Below are positions 54,394 to 62,152 of a DNA stretch of 64,000 nucleotides, one piece after another (positions within the stretch are counted from its first letter, which is position 1; every line of letters begins with the position of its first letter). The DNA lies in the NCBI RefSeq assembly GCF_036013915.1, contig NZ_CP107899.1:8150001-8214000 (forward strand), read 5' to 3'. Position numbers and translations under genes: made by a program. The notes beneath the pieces are model-generated. The model was not told where the DNA came from. It did not search any database and saw nothing but the letters and a program-made list of their open reading frames with translations. Origin of the DNA: Streptomyces sp. NBC_00464. Lineage in GTDB: Bacteria; Actinomycetota; Actinomycetes; Streptomycetales; Streptomycetaceae.

Positions 54394-54414
54394 CCTAGCA
54401 GCCTAGTTGTCAAG
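54394..54414 (+). promoter_or_regulatory. GntR operator-like site before GH2 gene
   Basis: A 21-bp element containing TAGCAGCCTAGTTGTCAAG lies 12 bases before the GTG of the GH2 gene. It matches the dyad at 58985-59005 at 15 of 21 positions, with the central GCAGCCTAG identical. It is placed to block transcription or translation of the GH2 gene. Confidence 0.6.
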
Positions 54415-54425
54415 AAGGGTTTGAC

Positions 54426-57400
54426 GTGACGTTCTCTCACCGCCGCACACCTTCGGACCGCACGGACTCCGCAGCGCAGACCGACGGGTTCACCCGTCGC
54501 AGCGCGCTGAGGGGCCTGGCAGCGGCGGGATTCCTCGCCATCGCAGGTGATGTCTTTCTTGCCGCACCCGCGCATGCCGCCACGGCACCGCCCGTGATCC
54601 CGCCCCTGCCCGAGACGGTCTCCGGAGTACGGACCCCGCTCGTGCCCGTCACTTCCGGATGGCGCTGGACGTCCAGTCCTCCGGCATCGTTCTGGGCGTC
54701 GGGGACCGACACCTCGTCGTGGCACCCGCTCGACGTGCCGGGCGAACCGGCACTTCAGGGCGAGACCGTACCCTCGGACACCGAATGCGCGTACTCGGTC
54801 GAGGTCGCCGTTCCGGCGGACTTCGCCGGCAAGCGCGTCATGCTCCGTTTCGACGGCGTATACAACTATGCCCGGCTGTGGGTCAACGGAACTGCCGTAC
54901 GCACCCACGACGGCGGCTTCACCACGTGGTACGCCGACATCACCTCCCTGGTGACACCGGGCCGCAAGGCGGTCGTCACCCTCGGCGTCACCGACCGGCC
55001 GACCAGCATCGCCGGTCAGTCCGACTACGCGCACCACATCATTGGCGGCATCCTGCGCGATGTGACGCTCGTGGCCCTCCCCGCCTCCCACCTCACGAGG
55101 CTGCACGCGGACACGACGTTCGACAGTGGTTACAAGGACGCGACGCTCACGGTGACCGCGGCCGCGGCGATCAAGGCCGGGCAGAGCGGAACTGCCGTGC
55201 TCACCCTCACCGATCCGGCGGGGCGGCCGGTCACGATCACGCCGTCGAAGATCACTCTGACCGGGGCGGAGACCCAGCAGCAGGCGGTGATCGCTGTCAG
55301 GTCCCCGCTCAAATGGGACGCGGAACACCCCCACCTGTACACCCTGAAGGCGACGTTCACCGCTGGAGGCGTCTCGCAGACGGTGACCCGGGCGATCGGA
55401 TTCCGCCAGGTCAAGGTCGAGGGCAACCAACTGATCGTCAACGGCAAGCCCGTGCACCTGCTGGGCGTCTGCCATCACAGCATCACGGAGAAGCAGGGCC
55501 GTTCGACGAACCCGGACATGGAGGAGCAGGCCGCCCGGCTCTACAAGGAGGCGAACTGCAACTTCATCCGCACCTCGCACTACCCGCCGACACCGGGCCT
55601 GCTGGACTGGGCCGACCGCCTCGGACTCTACGTCGAGGTCGAGGCACCCGTCTGTTTCCAGCAGAGCACGGTCGACGACCCCGCCTATACCGAGCAGTAC
55701 ATGACGCAGTTCGCCGAGATGATCGAGCGCGACCGCAGCCACCCCAGCGTGATCGAGTGGTCGGTGGGCAACGAGAGCGGCATGGGGCGCAACTTCGCCT
55801 CGGAGAACACCTACGCCCATGAGACGGACCCCTCACGCCCGACGCTCTTCGAGGACATGGGGCAGCGCAACGGGGGAGACCAGACCGACATCTACAGCGG
55901 TCACTACCCCAACCTCCAGAACGCCAACGGCAACGCCGGCCAGCCCATCCAGTACGGCGAGTTCGCCCATGTGCCGTGCTACAACGTGGCCACGCTGAAG
56001 GAGGACCCCGGGGTGCGCGACTACTGGGGCCACAGCATCGCGAAGCTGGCGGCCAAGTTCCGTGCCACGGACGGAGTCGTGGGCGGCGCGATCTGGGCGG
56101 CCATCGACGAGGTGTTCCACCTGGCCAACGGGCCGGTGGGATACGGCGAGTGGGGCATCATCGACCTGTGGCGGCGCCGCAAGCCCGAGTTCTGGCTCAC
56201 CCAGAAGGCCTACTCGCCGGTGCAGATCGCGGACGGGGTACTCACCGGCCTGACCCCGGGCGGGGCGATACCGGTGTCCGTCATGAACTGGCACGACCAC
56301 AGCAACCTCGGCGAACTTACGGTGAGCTGGCAGACAGGCAGCAGATCGGGCACCCTCCAGGGAGTCGACATCGCGCCCCGGCAGAAGGGCACTGTGACCG
56401 TCCCGGCAGGCGCCTGGTCGGCGGGCGACACTCTCCGGCTCACCTTCCGGCGTGGCACGGCACTCGTGGACGACTACCGTCTCTCGCTCAACACCCGTGC
56501 GAAGCCCTCCTTCCCGTCCGACAGCGGCACCGTTCCCACCGTCGGCGAGACCGAGGGCACCATCACCGTCACAGGTGTCGACGCGCCGTTCACGGTGGTG
56601 TTCGACAAGCGCACCGCACGGCTCACCGACGCATCCGCCGACGGCACCGTAATCCTCACCAGCGGCCCGGATCTGGTGATCTCCCGTGCGGTTCCCGGTC
56701 AGTGGGCGGGAGCGTCGGCGAGTGCGCGTACGGCCGACGGGCAGGTGGTCGTCACCCTGAAGGGGCGCTGCGGCGCCATCGACACCACCTTCGAAGTGGC
56801 GGTCAGCCCCCGCGGGCTCCTGACCACGACCTACACGCTCGCCAACCCTCCCTCCGGCCAGGTCAGCGACGTCGGCGTACGGTACGTCCTCGCCGACGGC
56901 ACGGACACCCTCAGCTGGCAGCGGGACGCCCAGTGGACGGCGTACCCCGACGACCACATCGGCCGGGCCGCCGGCACCGCGACCCGCGGTCGGGCTGCCG
57001 GCGCCGACGGTTACCGCACGAAGCCGGACTGGTCGTGGGCGCAGGACACCCACAGCTACTTCCTGTTCGGCAAGGACGGCGCCGCACACTGGACCAATGA
57101 CTTCCGCAGCACCAAGGCGCAGGTCAGGGTTGCCAGGGCCACCACGGGGAAGACGGGCCCGGGTGTGCAGGTCGAGTCGGATGGCACCGACTCGGTCCGG
57201 ATGGCACCGATCGAGCCGGTGCTGATCGACGACTCCTCCCCGGACATCGTCTACACAGGTGCCTGGACCCACGCGGACGCGAGTGCGGACTACACCGCCG
57301 GTGATCTGTTCGGAACGGAGTCCTTCACCGATGCCACAGGGGCGGCGGCGGAACTGACCTTCACGGGCACCGGAGTCGGACTGTACTCAGCCCGGGCGGA

Positions 57401-58148
57401 CAACCTCGGCATGGTGAGGATCTCGGTGGACGGCAAGCCCGCGGAGACGATCGACCTCTACGGCCCCGGCAAGGTTCCGGCTCAACTCGTCTTCCGGAGC
57501 GCATTGCTGGCGTATGGCCGGCACACCGTAAGGGTGGAGTGCACCGGCGACAGGAACGCCGCGTCCAAGGGGGCCTTCGCGCTCGTCGACGCGTTCCAGG
57601 TGGTGGATCCGGTCATCGACGACGCCTCGGAGAAGGTCGTCTACACGGGGTCATGGACGCATGCGGACTCGGAGACGTGGACGGACGGGGATCTCGGGAG
57701 CACCGAATCCTTCAGCAGAAGCACAGGTGACACGGCGACCGTCAGGTTCTGGGGCACCGGAGTCCGTGTTGTCTGTCCCAAGGGCCCGAACCAGGGAATC
57801 GCCGAGATCTCCGTCGACGGCGGGACCGCCACCGAGGCGGACCTCTACGCACCGGGCAAGCAGTTCCAGCAACGGGTGTTCGAACGTACCGGTCTGGCCG
57901 AGGGCGAACACACCGTCCGCGTACGGGTGACCGGCCGCAAGAACGCTGCTGCCACGGACGTCCATGTGGTGCTCGACGCGTTCGAGACGCTGACGAGCGA
58001 CTCGTTCCCGAGCCGGGCTCCCGGAGTCGCCCTGATCGTCAGCGCCCGCATCAACTACCCGGACCTGGCCTGGGGCAACTACATCGATCCTGCGATCACG
58101 CTGCCGGCCGGCTGGAGCGGCACGGCTCGGGTGCGACTGCTGCCCTGA
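54426..58148 (+). CDS. Tat-exported GH2 glycosidase with two C-terminal repeat modules
   Basis: A 1,240-residue exported protein. The Tat motif TRRSALRGLAAAGF precedes the hydrophobic region and APAHA cleavage site. GH2 sugar-binding and immunoglobulin-like domains lead to a barrel with GVCHHSITEKQGRS, RTSHYPPTPGLLDWADRLG, the acid/base Glu450 in SVGNESGMGRN and the probable nucleophile Glu512 in IQYGEFAHVP. A galactosidase-like domain follows. Residues about 930-1055 and 1060-1185 are two similar modules (VYTGAWTHADA... and VYTGSWTHADS...; each ends HTVRV.CTG or HTVRVRVTG and DAF), perhaps carbohydrate-binding. The NxK motif of beta-glucuronidases was not seen. Specificity is unknown; beta-galactosidase is one option. 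GTG start with AAGAAGGG. Confidence 0.82.
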   Translation: MTFSHRRTPSDRTDSAAQTDGFTRRSALRGLAAAGFLAIAGDVFLAAPAHAATAPPVIPPLPETVSGVRTPLVPVTSGWRWTSSPPASFWASGTDTSSWHPLDVPGEPALQGETVPSDTECAYSVEVAVPADFAGKRVMLRFDGVYNYARLWVNGTAVRTHDGGFTTWYADITSLVTPGRKAVVTLGVTDRPTSIAGQSDYAHHIIGGILRDVTLVALPASHLTRLHADTTFDSGYKDATLTVTAAAAIKAGQSGTAVLTLTDPAGRPVTITPSKITLTGAETQQQAVIAVRSPLKWDAEHPHLYTLKATFTAGGVSQTVTRAIGFRQVKVEGNQLIVNGKPVHLLGVCHHSITEKQGRSTNPDMEEQAARLYKEANCNFIRTSHYPPTPGLLDWADRLGLYVEVEAPVCFQQSTVDDPAYTEQYMTQFAEMIERDRSHPSVIEWSVGNESGMGRNFASENTYAHETDPSRPTLFEDMGQRNGGDQTDIYSGHYPNLQNANGNAGQPIQYGEFAHVPCYNVATLKEDPGVRDYWGHSIAKLAAKFRATDGVVGGAIWAAIDEVFHLANGPVGYGEWGIIDLWRRRKPEFWLTQKAYSPVQIADGVLTGLTPGGAIPVSVMNWHDHSNLGELTVSWQTGSRSGTLQGVDIAPRQKGTVTVPAGAWSAGDTLRLTFRRGTALVDDYRLSLNTRAKPSFPSDSGTVPTVGETEGTITVTGVDAPFTVVFDKRTARLTDASADGTVILTSGPDLVISRAVPGQWAGASASARTADGQVVVTLKGRCGAIDTTFEVAVSPRGLLTTTYTLANPPSGQVSDVGVRYVLADGTDTLSWQRDAQWTAYPDDHIGRAAGTATRGRAAGADGYRTKPDWSWAQDTHSYFLFGKDGAAHWTNDFRSTKAQVRVARATTGKTGPGVQVESDGTDSVRMAPIEPVLIDDSSPDIVYTGAWTHADASADYTAGDLFGTESFTDATGAAAELTFTGTGVGLYSARADNLGMVRISVDGKPAETIDLYGPGKVPAQLVFRSALLAYGRHTVRVECTGDRNAASKGAFALVDAFQVVDPVIDDASEKVVYTGSWTHADSETWTDGDLGSTESFSRSTGDTATVRFWGTGVRVVCPKGPNQGIAEISVDGGTATEADLYAPGKQFQQRVFERTGLAEGEHTVRVRVTGRKNAAATDVHVVLDAFETLTSDSFPSRAPGVALIVSARINYPDLAWGNYIDPAITLPAGWSGTARVRLLP

Positions 58149-58167
58149 CCGCTCCCCGGGCGGCATC

Positions 58168-58209
58168 ACTGTCCGGGACTTCCGGCCGGAGTGCAACAGC
58201 CCGGACAGT
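58168..58209. terminator. Bidirectional terminator between GH2 and GntR genes
   Basis: A perfect 10-bp stem (ACTGTCCGGG, 58168-58177, and CCCGGACAGT, 58200-58209) encloses a second small dyad (ACTTCCGGCCGGAGT) between the convergent genes. Confidence 0.75.
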
Positions 58210-58222
58210 CGTCCGGGTCGCA

Positions 58223-58918
58223 TCACAGCCCGAGGTCGTGACCGGTCTCCGCGAGGTGGTCGGTCATGGCCTCGGCCGCACGGTCCCCGTCGCCGGCGGC
58301 AATTGCGTCGGCGATGCGCCTGTGCGCCTCGACGGTGGCCTGCTGGCTCACGCCCCGGCGCGCCCGCCCGTGGTAGCTCGCCCTGCGCGAGTCGAGCAGG
58401 ATCCCGTTCATCGCCGTGAGGACGAAGGAGAACAGGCCGGATGCCGCCAGTTCCGCCACTGCCTGATGGAAGGCCAGATCCGCCGCGATGAACGCCTCCC
58501 GGTCACCGGCAGCGCCGCCCATCCCGTCCAGTGCGCGAACCACTTCCGTCATGGAGCCCTCACCCGCGGCGACCCGGGCCGCGGCCCGCCGTGCGAGCTC
58601 GGCCTCGATCACGCGCCGGGTGTCGAGCAGGTCCACCAGATCCATCGAGTTCTGGCTGAGCCGGAAGTCGATGATCTGCTCCAGGACAGCGGGCGCGGGG
58701 ATCGCCACACGCGCACGCTTTCCCTGGCTGGAAACGAGGACACCGCGCGCGACCAGCGTGCGGATCGCTTCGCGCACCGCAAGACGGTTGACGCCGTGCC
58801 GCTCGGCGAGTTCGCCCTCGGCCGGGATCTCGTCACCCGCGCGCAGCCCGCGCAGTTTGATCTCGCCGATGATCTCCTGCGCCACGTGGTGGCTCAGCGT
58901 CGTCCGCACGATCGTCAT
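58223..58918 (-). CDS. GntR-family regulator, FadR/FCD subgroup
   Basis: A 231-residue regulator: winged helix (LRAGDEIPAEGELAERHGVN then RLAVREAIRTLVARGVLVSS) and FCD domain (metal-type histidines in DLAFHQAVAELAASG, VEAHRRIADAI and DHLAETGHDLGL). It shares layout with the GntR at 45048 but little sequence. It is divergent from the SDR gene, and a 21-bp dyad lies 67 bases upstream; a related site precedes the GH2 gene. The predicted regulon is therefore itself, the SDR and the GH2 enzyme, with a sugar acid as likely effector. Confidence 0.9.
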   Translation of the reverse strand: MTIVRTTLSHHVAQEIIGEIKLRGLRAGDEIPAEGELAERHGVNRLAVREAIRTLVARGVLVSSQGKRARVAIPAPAVLEQIIDFRLSQNSMDLVDLLDTRRVIEAELARRAAARVAAGEGSMTEVVRALDGMGGAAGDREAFIAADLAFHQAVAELAASGLFSFVLTAMNGILLDSRRASYHGRARRGVSQQATVEAHRRIADAIAAGDGDRAAEAMTDHLAETGHDLGL

Positions 58919-58984
58919 GCGCCCACTCTCTCACCTCTCCGGAAGCACGGTCCGGGCCGTCTTCCGGTTTCGAACCACAGATTC

Positions 58985-59005
58985 CTTGGCAGCCTAGCTG
59001 CTAAG
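58985..59005. promoter_or_regulatory. GntR operator in gntR/SDR divergent region
   Basis: A near-perfect 21-bp dyad with arms CTTGGCAGC and GCTGCTAAG around CTA (one mismatch pair). It lies between the divergent GntR and SDR genes and is related to the site at 54394-54414. Confidence 0.7.
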
Positions 59006-59136
59006 TTCGGTCGTGCTCGCATCGGAGCGGCACGCCGAACGAGGCCCAGGCGGCGCGGAATTGCCCGGCCGCCACTCTGTGGGCTTCGTGACCACCTCGA
59101 CGGCACCCCGCGCCACGCGCGGAACGGAGGACCGAC

Positions 59137-59892
59137 ATGAATGACCTGACCGGCGAAGTAGTACTCGTCACCGGTGCTGCTCGTGGCATCGGCGCCGCCG
59201 TCGCCACCACGGCGGCGGCCGCCGGCGCACAGGTGGGCCTGCTGGACATCGACGGCGACGGCGCACGGGAGACCGCGCGGCTCATCGGCCCGGCGGCGGG
59301 CTGGGCGGCATGCGACATCACCAGTGAGGACCAGGTCCATGACGCGGTGTCAGCACTGCGTGAGCAACTCGGCCCGGCTACGGGCCTGGTCAACAACGCG
59401 GGACGGAACTCCTACGCCGACGTGGTCTCCATGACCACCCAGCAGTGGGACGAGGTGTTCGGGGTCGACCTCAAGGGGGCGTGGCTCATGGCCAGGGCCG
59501 TGCTGCCGGCCATGATGGGCCGGGGGCGGGGCGCGATCGTGAACATCGCCTCCATGCACGCCACGATGACCTGCCCCGGCATGTTCCCCTACGCCTCGGC
59601 CAAGGCGGGTCTGGTCGGTCTGACCCGCAGCATGGCCCTGGAGGTGGGTCCGAAGGGCATCCGGGTCAATGCGGTCAGCCCCGGATACATCGAGACCGAT
59701 CTGCTGGCAGAGTACTTCGATCAGGAAAAGCCAGAGGTCCGGGAGGAGGCCGTCTCCAAGCACATCCTCGGCCGGCTCGGTACCCCCGACCAGGTCGCCT
59801 CCGTGGTTGCCTTCCTTCTGTCCGACGCCGCAGGCTTCGTCACCGGGGCCGACTGGGCCGTCGACGGAGGCGTGTCCGCCCGGTTCGCCTGA
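59137..59892 (+). CDS. SDR-family sugar dehydrogenase
   Basis: A 251-residue classical short-chain dehydrogenase: cofactor motif TGAARGIG (residues 12-19), Asp37 after strand 2 (LLDIDGD) favouring NAD over NADP, NNAG, catalytic Ser139, Tyr152 and Lys156 (YASAK), and C-terminal GADWAVDGGV. In this setting (GntR/FCD control, sugar-acid dehydratase operon close by) it could oxidise an aldose such as galactose, arabinose or fucose to a lactone; that is inference. GGAGG precedes the ATG at the right distance. Confidence 0.85.
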   Translation: MNDLTGEVVLVTGAARGIGAAVATTAAAAGAQVGLLDIDGDGARETARLIGPAAGWAACDITSEDQVHDAVSALREQLGPATGLVNNAGRNSYADVVSMTTQQWDEVFGVDLKGAWLMARAVLPAMMGRGRGAIVNIASMHATMTCPGMFPYASAKAGLVGLTRSMALEVGPKGIRVNAVSPGYIETDLLAEYFDQEKPEVREEAVSKHILGRLGTPDQVASVVAFLLSDAAGFVTGADWAVDGGVSARFA

Positions 59893-59923
59893 GGTGCGAA
59901 CGCAGCAGGGGCGGCGGCCGCGC

Positions 59924-60652
59924 TCAGAGCATGGCGGTGCGGGAGCTGCGGGTGTTGGTGACCGTCACGGTCGCGGTGTCCGAGCGGTAGCGGTCCTCGG
60001 ACCATTCGACGGGAGTGCCTTGGGAGTCCGTCGTCAGGCGCCGCTCCCTGAGCAGCGGGAAGCCCTCGGGGACTTCCAGCAGCTTCGCGTCCAGTGTGTC
60101 GGCGGGTACCGCGTCGAACGTGTGCCGGGCGGAGTGCAGATCCACGCCCTGCTCGGTGAGCAGGGCGTAGATGGAGCCGGCGTCCAGGTCCGCGGAGATC
60201 AACGGGCGGCCCACCGACTCGACATACGTCATGCGTTCCAGCATCGCGGGGCGTCCGTCGAGCAGACGCAGTCTGACGAGCTGGACCGCGAGGTCGTTCG
60301 GGTTGATCTGCAGGGCCGCGGCGATCTCCGGTTCGGGGCGGCGCAACGCGATCTCCTGCAGCTGCTGGCCGGGGGAGTGGCCGGTGAGTTCCGCACGGCG
60401 GGTGTAGGACAGGAACGACTCGAACGGCTGGGTGGGGACGGTGTCCAGCACCACGGCCCGCTTGCCCTGGCCGCCACCGATGAGTCCTTCGTCCCGCAAG
60501 GTGGCGAGGGCCTGCCGGACCGGTCCCCGTGACGCCGAGAACTCCTCGCAAAGCTGCGACTCGGACGGCAACGACCCGCCGACCTCAAGGTTCCCGGAAC
60601 GAACCCGATGACGGAGTTCGGCTGCGATGGTCCGGTGCAGAGGGGTGGCCAT
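59924..60652 (-). CDS. GntR-family regulator, HutC/UTRA subgroup
   Basis: A 242-residue regulator with a GntR winged helix (IAAELRHRVRSGNLEVGGSL then PSESQLCEEFSASRGPVRQAL) and a C-terminal UTRA ligand domain (LRLLDGRPAMLERMTYVES ... LREERRLTT-type strand as PLLRERRLTTDSQGTPVEWS). PhnF, a phosphonate regulator, and DasR belong to this subgroup. Start 60652 (AGGG 9 bases upstream) was chosen over 60742 because the helix-turn-helix begins directly after it. It is divergent from the zinc dehydrogenase gene, with operator-like dyads between them. Confidence 0.88.
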   Translation of the reverse strand: MATPLHRTIAAELRHRVRSGNLEVGGSLPSESQLCEEFSASRGPVRQALATLRDEGLIGGGQGKRAVVLDTVPTQPFESFLSYTRRAELTGHSPGQQLQEIALRRPEPEIAAALQINPNDLAVQLVRLRLLDGRPAMLERMTYVESVGRPLISADLDAGSIYALLTEQGVDLHSARHTFDAVPADTLDAKLLEVPEGFPLLRERRLTTDSQGTPVEWSEDRYRSDTATVTVTNTRSSRTAML

Positions 60653-60781
60653 GGACTTGACCCTACAGGTTTTGCTCCCGCCGCTCCGGTCTCCGGTCAG
60701 CCGGTCGTCCGCGCCCTGCCAGGCATTGAACAGCCTCTGCATCCCCTGTTCACCCAGAGTTTCGCTCCAGCCTCGAAAAGA

Positions 60782-60815
60782 TGTCTATACAGGTGACTTA
60801 CTCGCTTGCAAGTAA
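60782..60815. promoter_or_regulatory. Candidate HutC-type operators between gntR and zinc dehydrogenase
   Basis: TTACTCGCTTGCAAGTAA (60798-60815, 14 of 18 symmetric) and TGTCTATACA (60782-60791) are both dyads. The second resembles the T-x-TA-GAC-type half-sites bound by HutC/DasR-like repressors. They lie directly before the dehydrogenase start codon region. Confidence 0.45.
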
Positions 60816-60838
60816 TCATGACGGATTGGGTTGACGCG

Positions 60839-61918
60839 ATGCCTGGGACGATCTCCGACGGACCTCTCGACGTCCACTACGCCCGCTGGGACGGCGTCGA
60901 CCGGCCGTTCGCACTGGTGGCGACCACCACCCCCAGGTCGCCGGGTGAAGGCGAGGTGCTGGTGCGGATCGACCTGGCCACGGTGTGCGGCAGCGACCTG
61001 CACACCGTGAACGGCAAGCGGCCCTCCCCGGTTCCGGTGCTGCTGGGGCACGAACAGGTGGGCACCGTGCTGGCGGTGGGCCCGGGATCGCCGTCGTGTG
61101 TGGACGGCACCCCGGTGGTGCCGGGGCTGCGGGTGGTGTGGTCGGTCACCGCCTCCTGCGGGTCCTGTCCGCGCTGCCTGCGCGGCCATCCGCAGAAGTG
61201 CCGGGAGCTGCGCAAGTACGGGCACGAGCCGCTGGACGAACGGGCCCCCCTGACGGGTGGGTTCGCCACCCACTGTGTGCTGCTGCCCGGGACCGCCATC
61301 GTCGCCGTACCCGATGAACTGCCGGACGCGATCGCTGCTCCGGCATCCTGCGCAACCGCCACCGTGGCCGCGGTCATCGCCGCCGCCGGCCCCCTGGAGG
61401 GGCGCGAGGTGCTGGTCACCGGCGCGGGCATGCTCGGCCTGACGGCGGTGGCGATGGCCGCACTCGGGGGCGCCCGCGTGACCGCCGTCGATCCGTCCCC
61501 GGCCCGGCGGGTGCGCGCCGGACAGTTCGGGGCCGCCCGGGTGCTGGACGTGAACGAACCGCCGGGCCCGGCCGACATCGCCCTGGAGCTGTCGGGCCGC
61601 ACGGACGCGGTCCGGACGTGCCTGTCCGCCCTCGACGTCGGCGGCACCGCCGTGCTGGCCGGCTCGGTCTCCCCGGCGGACGCCGTACCCATCGACCCCG
61701 AGTGGCTCGTGCGCGGCCTGCGCACGGTCACCGGTGTCCATAACTACCGCCCTGCCGACCTCCATTCGGCCGTGGCGTTCCTCGCCGCCCGCCATGCCGC
61801 CCACCCCTTCGCCGACCTGGTGGAAGGGGCTCATTCCCTGAAGGATCTCGGTGCGGCCGTGCGGGCCGCGCAGGGAGCGGATGCTCCGCGTCAGGCCGTT
61901 CTGCCGCGACTCGGCTGA
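60839..61918 (+). CDS. Zinc-dependent medium-chain dehydrogenase
   Basis: A 359-residue MDR-superfamily alcohol/polyol dehydrogenase. The catalytic zinc ligands are Cys50 (TVCGSDLHT) and His71-Glu72 (LLGHEQVG); the structural zinc is bound by Cys107, Cys110, Cys113 and Cys121; NAD(P) is bound by VLVTGAGMLGLTAVAMA. Its N-terminal half resembles the dehydrogenases repeatedly found beside phosphonate-catabolism genes, and the neighbouring HutC-type regulator fits that, but polyol dehydrogenase activity is equally possible. Start codon: 60839 was chosen; TTG 60806 and ATG 60818 overlap the operator-like dyad and have no ribosome binding site. Confidence 0.82.
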   Translation: MPGTISDGPLDVHYARWDGVDRPFALVATTTPRSPGEGEVLVRIDLATVCGSDLHTVNGKRPSPVPVLLGHEQVGTVLAVGPGSPSCVDGTPVVPGLRVVWSVTASCGSCPRCLRGHPQKCRELRKYGHEPLDERAPLTGGFATHCVLLPGTAIVAVPDELPDAIAAPASCATATVAAVIAAAGPLEGREVLVTGAGMLGLTAVAMAALGGARVTAVDPSPARRVRAGQFGAARVLDVNEPPGPADIALELSGRTDAVRTCLSALDVGGTAVLAGSVSPADAVPIDPEWLVRGLRTVTGVHNYRPADLHSAVAFLAARHAAHPFADLVEGAHSLKDLGAAVRAAQGADAPRQAVLPRLG

Positions 61919-62017
61919 ACCGGCCGCCCCCGCGACCGCCGGCCACGGAACGCGTGACCCCCGGTGCGGATGAATATCACGCAGCGCGTCGATGGTCCGC
62001 GTGAACTCCGCATGACT

Positions 62018-62031
62018 TGTCGACACAAGCT
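62018..62031. promoter_or_regulatory. Dyad upstream of PhoD-like gene
   Basis: CTTGTCGACACAAG has perfect 5-bp arms and lies 122 bases before the phosphatase start. It might be an operator or part of a promoter; nothing supports either choice further. Confidence 0.25.
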
Positions 62032-62152
62032 ATTGCCGCCCGCCGCACTGTCTGCCGGCGTCTGCGGCACAGGCCCCGAAACGGGCACCCACCACTCGGT
62101 CTCCGTATCCGCACAAGGCGGACCCGGAGGCTGCGCTCCCAAGGAGAAACAC

